Below, one piece after another: positions 15,336-22,402 of a DNA stretch of 24,384 bases; position 1 is the stretch's first letter; every line of letters starts with the position of its first letter. This DNA comes from Egaibacter sp046050465 (lineage in GTDB: Bacteria; Pseudomonadota; Gammaproteobacteria; Burkholderiales; Burkholderiaceae_C), in NCBI GenBank assembly GCA_046050465.1, contig JBJOPS010000045.1:1-24384 (forward strand), written 5' to 3'. The notes under the pieces are model-generated. The model saw only the letters and a list, made by a program, of their open reading frames with translations. It had not been told where the DNA came from and ran no database searches. A program made the translations under genes and the position numbers.

Positions 15336-16370
15336 TCAGTGAGTGGTTGCCACAAAGTAGGCCCGAGCCCCGGCTGGCAAGGTCTGGCCCGTCTGATGCG
15401 CCCGCTCCAGCGTCTGCCAAAAGTAGCGGTAACTGGCACGGTCATGCAACCGCCCTTCGAAACTGATCGGGGCCCATTCAGCATTTTCGGCTTTAACGAT
15501 GATTTCTGAAGCCACCTCAATTTCACGCTCATCCGGCGTGAAAGCCGCCAGGATGGGCCTGATTTGGTCCGGGTGAATGCTCCACATGCGCTGGTACCCC
15601 AGTTCACGCGATGCACGGCGGGCGGCAGACTGCAGCACGGCCGCGTCTTTGAACTCGGTCACCACACAATGCGAGGGCACTTTGCCATGGGCATGGCAGG
15701 CCGAAGCAATTTCCAGCTTGGCACGCACCACCAGCGGGTGCGTGAACTGCCCCGTAACCGACATGCCGTCAGCAGGGATCGCCCCTGCGTGTGCAGATAC
15801 AAAGTCCATCAACCCAAAACTGATGGACTGCACGCGCGGGTGCGCAGCGATATCAAACGCCCGATGCACCGCGGCGGGCGACTCGATCAGCACATGCAGT
15901 GGCAATTTACTGCCAGCAGGGCCTGGCCACGCGCGGTCCACGGCCTTGGCCGCACGGTCCACATCCGCGACGGACTCCACCTTGGGAATCATCAGGTGGC
16001 ACAGCATCTGGCCCGCTTTACCCACGACCGTTTCCACATCCTGCTCGAACGCGGCATGGTCAACCGGGTGCACGCGCACAGCCACACGGCTGGCGGGGGT
16101 CATCATGGATTTTGCTACATTTTTTGTAGCTACCCACGCATGATCGACCAGGGCTACGACCATATTGACATGGTCAAATTCACCACCGACAGGAGCGCCA
16201 TCCTCGCAATCCAGCGTCACGTCAAACACGCAGGCGCCAAACTCGGCTGTCATCTGCGCCTGGAGTTCCAGGCTCTTGCGCATGCGCGCCTCAACACCGC
16301 TGTAATGGTCACACACCGGCAAAAAACCGGCAGATGCCTGAGCACCCATCAGTGCGTCGCGTGGACTCAC
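15336..16370 (-). CDS. HpcH/HpaI aldolase / citrate lyase beta-like protein
   Basis: This TIM-barrel protein of the CitE superfamily acts on CoA-thioester or free oxoacid substrates using a divalent metal. Family marks visible are LDCEDGAP (about 53-60), IPKVESV (128-134), the metal-binding IESPAAVHRAF (162-172) and ISFGLMDF (183-190). It lies between mdh and acnB, an arrangement I know from other Burkholderiales, which suggests a side reaction or repair role in the cycle; the substrate is not known. The frame is open to a GTG at 16457, but that part overlaps a dispersed hairpin element, so I chose the GTG at 16370 (VSPRDALMG), giving 344 residues. Residues 80-87 are encoded by a repeat copy and look like an in-frame insertion. 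Confidence 0.82.
   Translation of the reverse strand: MSPRDALMGAQASAGFLPVCDHYSGVEARMRKSLELQAQMTAEFGACVFDVTLDCEDGAPVGGEFDHVNMVVALVDHAWVATKNVAKSMMTPASRVAVRVHPVDHAAFEQDVETVVGKAGQMLCHLMIPKVESVADVDRAAKAVDRAWPGPAGSKLPLHVLIESPAAVHRAFDIAAHPRVQSISFGLMDFVSAHAGAIPADGMSVTGQFTHPLVVRAKLEIASACHAHGKVPSHCVVTEFKDAAVLQSAARRASRELGYQRMWSIHPDQIRPILAAFTPDEREIEVASEIIVKAENAEWAPISFEGRLHDRASYRYFWQTLERAHQTGQTLPAGARAYFVATTH
16114..16130. repeat. GCTAY-N7-GTAGC palindromic repeat, copy 4 (inside CitE-like gene)
   Basis: GCTAC, spacer ATTTTTT, GTAGC, the cleanest copy in the window. On the coding strand it is read VATKNVAK (residues 80-87 of the CitE-like protein), between MVVALVDHAW and a conserved-looking RVAVRVHP strand. 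Confidence 0.7.
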
Positions 16371-16376
16371 CTTAAC

Positions 16377-16425
16377 CCCCACGCTTGTCACTCCGTGTAC
16401 TGCGCTGCCCCCCAAGGGGGCTAAT
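16377..16425. repeat. Dispersed hairpin element in mdh-CitE spacer
   Basis: GCCCCC-CAA-GGGGGC (16407-16421) forms a perfect six-pair stem followed by TAATTTTT on the plus strand. The adjoining sequence, read on the minus strand, includes GCAGCGCAGTACACGGAGTG. From memory, similar blocks recur near genes in Comamonadaceae genomes; I cannot confirm this here. It sits in the shared transcript between mdh and the CitE-like gene. Confidence 0.5.
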
Positions 16426-16507
16426 TTTTCTAGGGGCGGCCCGTCGAAAAATTGCACTCTCCCTGAAACAGGTCAGTAGCGTGACATCGGTCATGGCGCT
16501 GGCAAGC

Positions 16508-17494
16508 TCAAAGCAGGTGTGCAACTCCGGCTTGCTCTTCCTGCAGCTCTTTCAAGGTCTTGTTGATGCAGCCCTGGCTGAATTCGTCAATCGGCAGGTC
16601 CTGCACCACCTTGTACTCGCCACCTTCGCAGGTGACGGCAAAGCCGAACATCGTGTCTTTCGGGATGCCGTATTGGCCGTCAGACGGGATGCCCATCGTG
16701 ACCCACTTGCCATTGGTGCCCAGCGCCCAGTCGCGCATATGGTCGATGGCAGCGTTGGCAGCCGAAGCGGCGGATGAAACACCGCGCGCTTCGATGATGG
16801 CCGCACCGCGCTTGCCCACGGTGGGCAGGAACGTGTTGGCGTTCCAGTCGTGGTCGTTGATCATGTCCTTGACACTGGCACCATTGATGGTGGCGAAGCG
16901 GTAGTCCGGGTACATCGACGGCGAGTGGTTGCCCCACACGGCCATTTTCTGGATGTCGGCCACAGCCTTGCCGGTTTTGGAAGCCAATTGCGAAAGCGCA
17001 CGGTTGTGGTCCAGACGCAGCATGGCGGTGAAGTTCTTGCGTGGCAAGTCAGGCGCGCTCTTCATGGCGATCCAGGCGTTGGTGTTGGCTGGGTTGCCAA
17101 CCACCAGCACCTTCACGTTGCGGCTGGCCACGGCGTTGAGGGCCTTGCCCTGCGCGGTGAAAATCTGGGCGTTTGCGGCCAGCAGATCAGCGCGCTCCAT
17201 GCCGGGGCCGCGGGGGCGCGAACCAATCAACAGGGCGTAATCCACATCCTTGAACGCGGTCATCGGGTCACCATGGGCTTCCATGCCGACCAGCAACGGG
17301 AAAGCGCAGTCTTGCAGCTCCATCATCACGCCCTTGAGCGCTTTTTGCGGGCCTTCAACAGGCACTTCAAGCAATTGCAATATCACGGGCTGGTCTTTGC
17401 CCAGCATCTCGCCCGAGGCAATGCGAAACAGAATGGCGTAACCAATTTGACCAGCTGCACCGGTAACGGCGACGCGGACGGGCTTTTTGCTCAT
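16508..17494 (-). CDS. mdh: Malate dehydrogenase (NAD-dependent)
   Basis: Mdh oxidises malate to oxaloacetate with NAD in the tricarboxylic acid cycle. The 328 residues match the usual length for this group. Visible marks are the Rossmann motif VTGAAGQIGYAILFRIASGEMLG (about 9-31), the substrate-binding RPRGPGMERADLL (about 93-105), LRLDHNRAL (about 158-166) and the catalytic-histidine block VWGNHSPSMYPD (about 184-195). The ATG at 17494 has GGAG eight bases upstream; the open frame to 17539 lacks support. It is the first gene of the mdh-CitE-acnB series and is divergent from the GntR regulator, with a good promoter and a palindrome in the spacer. Confidence 0.97.
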   Translation of the reverse strand: MSKKPVRVAVTGAAGQIGYAILFRIASGEMLGKDQPVILQLLEVPVEGPQKALKGVMMELQDCAFPLLVGMEAHGDPMTAFKDVDYALLIGSRPRGPGMERADLLAANAQIFTAQGKALNAVASRNVKVLVVGNPANTNAWIAMKSAPDLPRKNFTAMLRLDHNRALSQLASKTGKAVADIQKMAVWGNHSPSMYPDYRFATINGASVKDMINDHDWNANTFLPTVGKRGAAIIEARGVSSAASAANAAIDHMRDWALGTNGKWVTMGIPSDGQYGIPKDTMFGFAVTCEGGEYKVVQDLPIDEFSQGCINKTLKELQEEQAGVAHLL

Positions 17495-17576
17495 GGCGAG
17501 AACTCCAGGAAGTGTGATGAAACGGGTACTGGGAGGCACTCCAACACAGAGAGCGGGCCCCGCAGAAAGTCGATCA

Positions 17577-17606
17577 AGTTTACTCTGGGAAACCCTAGGT
17601 CGTCAA
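17577..17606 (-). promoter_or_regulatory. Probable sigma-70 promoter of mdh
   Basis: On the minus strand, TTGACG (17606-17601) and TAAACT (17582-17577) are separated by 18 bases, giving five of six and four of six consensus matches. Transcription would begin about 75 bases before the mdh ATG. The 12-base palindrome lies just upstream of the -35 element. Confidence 0.5.
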
Positions 17607-17610
17607 TTTA

Positions 17611-17635
17611 TCTTATGTCTTATATAAGATATGAT
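17611..17635. promoter_or_regulatory. Candidate GntR operator (palindrome TCTTATATAAGA)
   Basis: A perfect 12-base palindrome, TCTTATATAAGA (17618-17629), is preceded by another TCTTAT half-site at 17611-17616. It is in the spacer between mdh and gntR, close to the mdh -35 element and overlapping where a gntR promoter is expected. A divergent GntR regulator next to such a site usually controls itself and its neighbour. I see no second copy upstream of sdhC or acnB. Binding is inferred. Confidence 0.6.
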
Positions 17636-17685
17636 TACGTCAGTTTCGCGTCAATACTGAAACCTTAATTTTCGCCCATTCCTGC

Positions 17686-18489
17686 ATGCGCCCTCCACCA
17701 CTCATTCACAGCAAAAATACCAATGCAGAAGGAGATGCGGGTGTCACGGACGGCATAGCCCAGACGCCGGCGTTCAGCCCACTGTATCAGCAGATCAAGG
17801 GGCTGATCCTGCAGAGTTTACGAGTTGGCGAATGGAAGCCCGGTGAAGCCATTCCCAGCGAAATGGAACTGGCAGTCCGGTTTCGTGTCAGCCAGGGAAC
17901 TGTTCGAAAGGCCATTGATGAACTGGCCTCTGAAAACCTGGTGGTTCGCCGGCAGGGCAAAGGGACATTTGTGGCAACCCATGCCGAGCAACAGGTCCAA
18001 TTCCGTTTCCTGAAACTCGTGCCCGACAGTGGCTCCCCTGGCAGCGAAGGCCCTGCCCAGCGCGACATCATCGAGTGTCGGCGCGCTCGTGCCAGCGCCG
18101 AAGTGGCCCGGGCGCTGGCACTTCGCACGGGTGACACCGTACTGCAGGTCCGCCGGGTGTTGAGCTTTGGCGGGACACCGGCAATTCTGGAAGATATCTG
18201 GCTGCCAGCCTCTGCCTTCAAAGGCTTGACAGCTGAGCGACTCGCCACCCACCAGGGCCCGACCTACGCGCTGTTTGAGACTGAATTCAATGTGCGCATG
18301 GTTCGCGCTGAAGAGAAATTACGCGCCGAGCCCGCAACTGGTGGTCGTGAGCAGCTATTGAAAGTAACGCAGGGAACGCCCTTGCTCAGTGTTGAGCGCA
18401 TCGCTTACACCTATAAAGACATACCCATGGAGTTGCGTCGCGGCTACTACCGGACCGACACGCACCATTACCACAACACATTGAGTTGA
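17686..18489 (+). CDS. GntR-family (HutC/UTRA) transcriptional regulator of the TCA genes
   Basis: This 267-residue regulator has an N-terminal winged helix (about 29-98, with PLYQQIKGLIL, PSEMELAVRFRVSQGTVRKAIDEL and VVRRQGKGTFV) and a C-terminal UTRA ligand-binding domain (about 115-262, ending MELRRGYYRTDTHHYHNTL). UTRA domains bind small metabolites that change DNA affinity. Its place between mdh-citE-acnB and sdh-gltA suggests it controls central carbon flux in response to an organic acid; the effector cannot be read from the sequence. The start is the only in-frame ATG (17686) and has no ribosome site, so the exact N terminus is uncertain; the first 25 residues look disordered. Confidence 0.88.
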   Translation: MRPPPLIHSKNTNAEGDAGVTDGIAQTPAFSPLYQQIKGLILQSLRVGEWKPGEAIPSEMELAVRFRVSQGTVRKAIDELASENLVVRRQGKGTFVATHAEQQVQFRFLKLVPDSGSPGSEGPAQRDIIECRRARASAEVARALALRTGDTVLQVRRVLSFGGTPAILEDIWLPASAFKGLTAERLATHQGPTYALFETEFNVRMVRAEEKLRAEPATGGREQLLKVTQGTPLLSVERIAYTYKDIPMELRRGYYRTDTHHYHNTLS

Positions 18490-18652
18490 CCCCGGCACTC
18501 GCACGGCAACAGTAACCCCCATGTCAGTCAGCAAGTGCAAAGTGTTGTCCAGCGCAGGAAATCGAACTCATGAACAGGCCCGTTTTATACGAAAAATCTG
18601 GTTGACTGCTTTACAACCCGCGTTCCATGCTGCATTGCAATAGAATTTGGCA

Positions 18653-18684
18653 GTGAACCGTTGGTGGTGAACCGTTGAACCGTG
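18653..18684. repeat. Tandem GTGAACCGTTG repeats upstream of sdhC
   Basis: GTGAACCGTTG occurs at 18653-18663 and 18667-18677 (period 14), followed by the partial copy TGAACCGTG at 18676-18684. The array lies 40-75 bases before the sdhC ATG, in the spacer that must carry the sdh promoter or leader. It may be a regulator-binding array or simple slippage. A TAGAAT -10-like hexamer lies just upstream at 18641, without a clear -35. Confidence 0.5.
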
Positions 18685-18725
18685 TAAGTTACCGGTTAGT
18701 TACTCCATAACAATGAAAGCCATGT

Positions 18726-19172
18726 ATGTCTGAACTTGCGACAAATGTCACCAAGAAGCGGCCTGAATTCCGCAACATCAACGCCTTCAAAGATCTCCCC
18801 ACCTATCGCCTCCCCGTTGCAGGCATTGTCTCCATCCTTCATCGCATCAGCGGCGCCATCATGTTCGTGCTGATGCCCTTCATCATCTGGATGTTTGACA
18901 ACTCGATTTCTTCCGAGATTTCGTTTGCCAAATTCAAAGGCGCATTCAATGTGGGCATGCTGGGTCTGCCCGGCTTCATCTGGAAGCTGGTTGCGCTGGC
19001 GCTGATCTGGGCCTACCTGCACCACTTCATCGCCGGTCTTCGCCATCTGTGGATGGACACCAGCCACGAAGCCGTCAGCAAGGAATTTGGCAAGTCGTCC
19101 GCTGTATTCACTCTAGCTGTGAGTGTGGGTCTGACCCTCATTCTGGGTGCCAAGCTGTTTGGCCTGTATTAG
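18726..19172 (+). CDS. sdhC: Succinate dehydrogenase cytochrome b556 subunit
   Basis: SdhC is one of two membrane anchors of complex II and binds heme b and ubiquinone. The 148-residue protein has three hydrophobic segments (about 32-56, 83-105 and 122-146). The quinone-site motif HRISG is at 39-43, and the probable heme ligand His100 is in HFIAGLRHLWMD. It starts the sdhCDAB-sdhE-gltA series. The ATG at 18726 has only a weak ribosome site; a tiny out-of-frame reading (MKAMYV, ATG at 18713) ends at 18733, overlapping the start. Confidence 0.95.
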   Translation: MSELATNVTKKRPEFRNINAFKDLPTYRLPVAGIVSILHRISGAIMFVLMPFIIWMFDNSISSEISFAKFKGAFNVGMLGLPGFIWKLVALALIWAYLHHFIAGLRHLWMDTSHEAVSKEFGKSSAVFTLAVSVGLTLILGAKLFGLY

Positions 19173-19187
19173 AAGAAAGAGCACACC

Positions 19188-19553
19188 ATGTCTGTCAACT
19201 ACGGCTCCAAACGCATCGTCGTCGGTGCGCATTACGGTTTACGTGACTGGCTGGGCCAGCGCATCACCGCTGCGCTGATGGCCCTTTTTACCCTGTTGGT
19301 TCTGGCGCAGGTCATTTTCAGCAAAGGTCCCATCGGCTATGACAAATGGGCTGGCATCTTCTCGGCACAATGGATGAAGGTGTTGACCTTTTCCGTCATC
19401 GTGGCCTTGCTATACCACGTGTGGGTGGGCATGCGCGATATCTGGATGGATTACATCAAACCCGTCTCGCTGCGCCTGGCCCTGCAGGTTTTCAGCATCG
19501 TCTGGCTCGTGGGTTGCGCGGGTTGGGCCATTCAGGCTTTGTGGCGCGTTTAA
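19188..19553 (+). CDS. sdhD: Succinate dehydrogenase hydrophobic membrane anchor subunit
   Basis: SdhD is the second membrane anchor of complex II. The 121-residue protein has three hydrophobic segments (about 25-44, 62-82 and 95-118). YHVWVGMRDIWMDYI (76-90) holds His77, which corresponds to the conserved histidine of this helix in other anchors. It follows sdhC by 15 bases and precedes sdhA by 27. Sequence conservation in SdhD is low across families, so the call rests partly on position between sdhC and sdhA. Confidence 0.94.
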   Translation: MSVNYGSKRIVVGAHYGLRDWLGQRITAALMALFTLLVLAQVIFSKGPIGYDKWAGIFSAQWMKVLTFSVIVALLYHVWVGMRDIWMDYIKPVSLRLALQVFSIVWLVGCAGWAIQALWRV

Positions 19554-19580
19554 GCACCACATCACCAGAGGCTTTTATAC

Positions 19581-21371
19581 ATGTCGAACTCAGTATCCAA
19601 AAGAAAATTTGACGTTGTCATCGTCGGAGCCGGTGGCTCGGGCATGCGGGCGTCCCTGCAACTGGCGCGAGCTGGTCTCAATGTGGCAGTTCTTTCCAAG
19701 GTGTTCCCCACCCGTTCACATACCGTTGCGGCACAGGGTGGCATCGGCGCCTCGCTGGGCAACATGAACGATGACAACTGGCACTACCACTTCTACGACA
19801 CTGTGAAGGGTTCCGACTGGCTGGGTGACCAGGACGCCATCGAATTCATGTGCCGCGAAGCGCCCAAGGTCGTGTACGACCTGGAGCACATGGGCATGCC
19901 GTTTGACCGCAATCCGGATGGCACCATTTACCAGCGCCCCTTTGGCGGTCACACCGCCAACTACGGCGAGAAGGCCGTGGAGCGCGCATGTGCCGCAGCT
20001 GACCGCACCGGCCACGCGATGCTGCATACGCTGTACCAGCAGAACGTCAAGGCCAAAACGGCCTTCTTCGTCGAATGGATGGCGCTGGACCTGATTCGCG
20101 ACGCGGATGGCGACGTGGTCGGCGTCACGGCGCTGGAAATGGAAACCGGCGACGTTCATATTCTGGAAGCCAAAACCACCTTGCTGGCAACCGGTGGCGC
20201 AGGCCGCATTTTCGCGGCTTCGACCAACGCCTTCATCAACACGGGCGACGGTTTGGGCATGGCGGCACGCGCTGGCATCCCGTTACAGGACATGGAGTTC
20301 TGGCAGTTTCACCCCACCGGTGTTGCCGGTGCCGGTGTGCTGCTGACCGAAGGCTGCCGCGGCGAAGGCGCGATCCTGCGCAACAGCAATGGCGAGCGCT
20401 TCATGGAACGCTACGCTCCCACACTGAAAGATCTGGCTCCACGTGACTTCGTCTCGCGCTCCATGGACCAGGAGATCAAGGAAGGCCGCGGCTGCGGTCC
20501 GAACAAGGACTACATCATGCTGGACATGACGCACATCGGCGTCGCGGACATCATGAAGCGCCTGCCCTCGGTCTACGAGATTGGCCACAACTTTGCCAAC
20601 GTGGACATCACACGCGAGCCCATCCCCGTGGTGCCGACCATTCACTACCAGATGGGTGGCATTCCGACCAACATCAACGGGCAGGTGGTCATTCAGAACA
20701 ACGGCGTTCACAACGAAGTGGTCAACGGCCTGTACGCCGTAGGCGAATGCTCCTGCGTCAGCGTGCATGGTGCCAACCGGCTGGGCACCAATTCATTGCT
20801 GGACTTGCTGGTTTTTGGTCGTGCTGCAGGCAACCACATAGTCGAGTTCAACAACAAGAACAAATTGCACAAGCCATTACCTGCGAACGCTGCCGACACG
20901 ACGCTGGCCCGCCTCTCCCGCCTGGACAACGCCAGCAGCGGCGAATATGCGCAGGACGTGGCCAACGATATCCGCGCATCCATGCAGAAACATGCCGGTG
21001 TGTTCCGCACCCAGGCCAGCATGGATGAAGGTGTGGTGAAGATCGCCGATCTGCGCAAACGTGTGGAAAACATCAACCTGGCTGACAAGTCAAAGGTCTT
21101 CAACACCGCACGCATCGAAGCACTGGAAGTTGAGAACCTGATCGAAGCGGCGCAGGCCACCATCGTGTCGGCAGCTGCCCGGCATGAAAGCCGTGGTGCC
21201 CACACTGTTAATGACTACAGCGATTCGGCCCAGTACCCGAATGGCCGCAATGACACCGAATGGCACAAACACACGCTGTGGTACCGCGAGGGCAACCGCC
21301 TGAGCTACAAGCCTGTGCAGATGAAGCCACTTACGGTGGACAGCGTTCCACTGAAGACCCGCACGTTCTAG
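19581..21371 (+). CDS. sdhA: Succinate dehydrogenase flavoprotein subunit
   Basis: SdhA oxidises succinate to fumarate and passes electrons via covalently bound FAD to SdhB. The 596 residues match the family. The FAD-binding GAGGSG is at 16-21 and the histidine carrying FAD is His47 in RSHTVAAQGG. The substrate-binding and catalytic region shows FHPTGVAGAGVLLTEGCRGEGA and the active-site loop after GRGCGPNKDYIMLDMTH. HGANRLGTNSLLDLLVFGRAAG and a C-terminal domain ending DSVPLKTRTF are typical. AGAGG lies upstream of the ATG at 19581. FAD attachment would need SdhE, encoded downstream. Confidence 0.98.
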   Translation: MSNSVSKRKFDVVIVGAGGSGMRASLQLARAGLNVAVLSKVFPTRSHTVAAQGGIGASLGNMNDDNWHYHFYDTVKGSDWLGDQDAIEFMCREAPKVVYDLEHMGMPFDRNPDGTIYQRPFGGHTANYGEKAVERACAAADRTGHAMLHTLYQQNVKAKTAFFVEWMALDLIRDADGDVVGVTALEMETGDVHILEAKTTLLATGGAGRIFAASTNAFINTGDGLGMAARAGIPLQDMEFWQFHPTGVAGAGVLLTEGCRGEGAILRNSNGERFMERYAPTLKDLAPRDFVSRSMDQEIKEGRGCGPNKDYIMLDMTHIGVADIMKRLPSVYEIGHNFANVDITREPIPVVPTIHYQMGGIPTNINGQVVIQNNGVHNEVVNGLYAVGECSCVSVHGANRLGTNSLLDLLVFGRAAGNHIVEFNNKNKLHKPLPANAADTTLARLSRLDNASSGEYAQDVANDIRASMQKHAGVFRTQASMDEGVVKIADLRKRVENINLADKSKVFNTARIEALEVENLIEAAQATIVSAAARHESRGAHTVNDYSDSAQYPNGRNDTEWHKHTLWYREGNRLSYKPVQMKPLTVDSVPLKTRTF

Positions 21372-21389
21372 CCCGTACCGGAGATTTCC

Positions 21390-22094
21390 ATGACCAAGCG
21401 CACCTTCCAGATCTACCGTTACGACCCGGACAAAGACGTCAAGCCCTACATGCAGACCATTGAGGTGGAACTCGACGGCAGCGAACGCATGTTGCTCGAT
21501 GCCCTGATGAAACTCAAGGCACAAGACCCCGGCATCACATTCCGGCGCTCCTGCCGCGAAGGCGTCTGCGGCTCCGATGCGATGAACATCAATGGCAAGA
21601 ACGGCCTGGCCTGCCTGACCAACATGCGCACGCTAAAAGACCCGATCGTGCTCAAACCCCTGCCCGGCCTGCCCGTGATTCGCGACCTGATCGTGGACAT
21701 GACGCAGTTTTTCAAGCAGTACAACTCGATCAAGCCCTATCTGGTCAACGAGGAAGTGCCGCCAGAGAAGGAACGCCTGCAGTCACCCGAAGAGCGTGAA
21801 GAACTCAATGGCTTGTATGAATGCATCCTGTGCGCCAGCTGTTCCACGAGTTGTCCAAGCTTCTGGTGGAACCCTGACAAGTTTGTGGGACCAGCCGGGC
21901 TGCTGCAGGCCTATCGCTTCATTGCCGACAGCCGGGATCAGGCCACGGGCGAGCGTCTGGACAACCTGGAAGATCCATACCGGCTGTTCCGTTGCCACAC
22001 CATCATGAACTGTGTTGATGTGTGTCCCAAAGGGTTGAATCCGACGCAGGCCATCGGGAAAATCAAGGAAATGATGGTTCTGCGAACCGTCTGA
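21390..22094 (+). CDS. sdhB: Succinate dehydrogenase iron-sulfur subunit
   Basis: SdhB carries electrons from FAD to ubiquinone through three iron-sulfur clusters. In the 234-residue sequence the 2Fe-2S ligands are Cys55, Cys60 and Cys75, with Asp63 in the fourth position, exactly as in E. coli. The second domain has Cys145, Cys148, Cys151 and Cys155, then Cys202, Cys208 and Cys212, for the 4Fe-4S and 3Fe-4S clusters. It follows sdhA by 18 bases. Its stop at 22092-22094 is close to, but does not overlap, the chosen sdhE start. Confidence 0.98.
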   Translation: MTKRTFQIYRYDPDKDVKPYMQTIEVELDGSERMLLDALMKLKAQDPGITFRRSCREGVCGSDAMNINGKNGLACLTNMRTLKDPIVLKPLPGLPVIRDLIVDMTQFFKQYNSIKPYLVNEEVPPEKERLQSPEEREELNGLYECILCASCSTSCPSFWWNPDKFVGPAGLLQAYRFIADSRDQATGERLDNLEDPYRLFRCHTIMNCVDVCPKGLNPTQAIGKIKEMMVLRTV

Positions 22095-22114
22095 GCGTTA
22101 CAGAAAACCGGCCA

Positions 22115-22393
22115 GTGGACGAAGTACTCGTTGGAGAACGTGAACTCAGCAAGCTCAAATGGCGTTGCAGGCGAGGCTTGCTGGAAAACGATCTGTTCAT
22201 TGAGCGGTTCTTTCAGCGATTTGAAAAAAGTCTGACCGTCGGGCAAAGTCGGGCTTTGACGGAGTTGATGGATCTGAGCGACAACGATCTGCTGGATCTG
22301 CACCTGGCACGAAAAACGCTTGCTCAGGTGCAAGCGAATCTGGATCGAGAAGATATACGTGAAGTTTTAAGTATGTTGAGAGAAAACCGGTGA
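22115..22393 (+). CDS. sdhE: FAD assembly factor SdhE (succinate dehydrogenase flavinylation factor)
   Basis: SdhE is a small cytoplasmic protein that promotes covalent attachment of FAD to SdhA. The family signature RGLLE (residues 20-24) and the DLFIERFF and MDLSDNDLLDLHLAR blocks are present. The open frame extends back into sdhB, but homologues begin shortly before SKLKWRCRRG, so I chose the GTG at 22115, giving 92 residues. No strong ribosome site precedes it, so it is probably translated by coupling with sdhB. Its stop is nine bases before gltA, placing the assembly factor between its client operon and citrate synthase. Confidence 0.9.
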   Translation: MDEVLVGERELSKLKWRCRRGLLENDLFIERFFQRFEKSLTVGQSRALTELMDLSDNDLLDLHLARKTLAQVQANLDREDIREVLSMLRENR

Positions 22394-22402
22394 AAGGGAA
22401 AA

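Noticed and set aside
12952..17668. Long plus-strand open frames opposite acnB, the CitE-like gene and mdh (12952-13668, 15564-16424, 16850-17668)
   Set aside because: They mirror well-conserved minus-strand genes and show no recognisable motifs, so they are coding shadows of GC-rich genes.
18521..18643. 40-codon plus-strand frame in the gntR-sdhC spacer (begins MSVSKCKVL)
   Set aside because: There is no ribosome site, no recognisable motif, and the length is expected by chance in a 236-base spacer.
18602..18646. TTGACT as the -35 element paired with TAGAAT as -10 for sdhC
   Set aside because: The spacing is about 33 bases, far outside the 16-18 range, so they cannot belong to one promoter.
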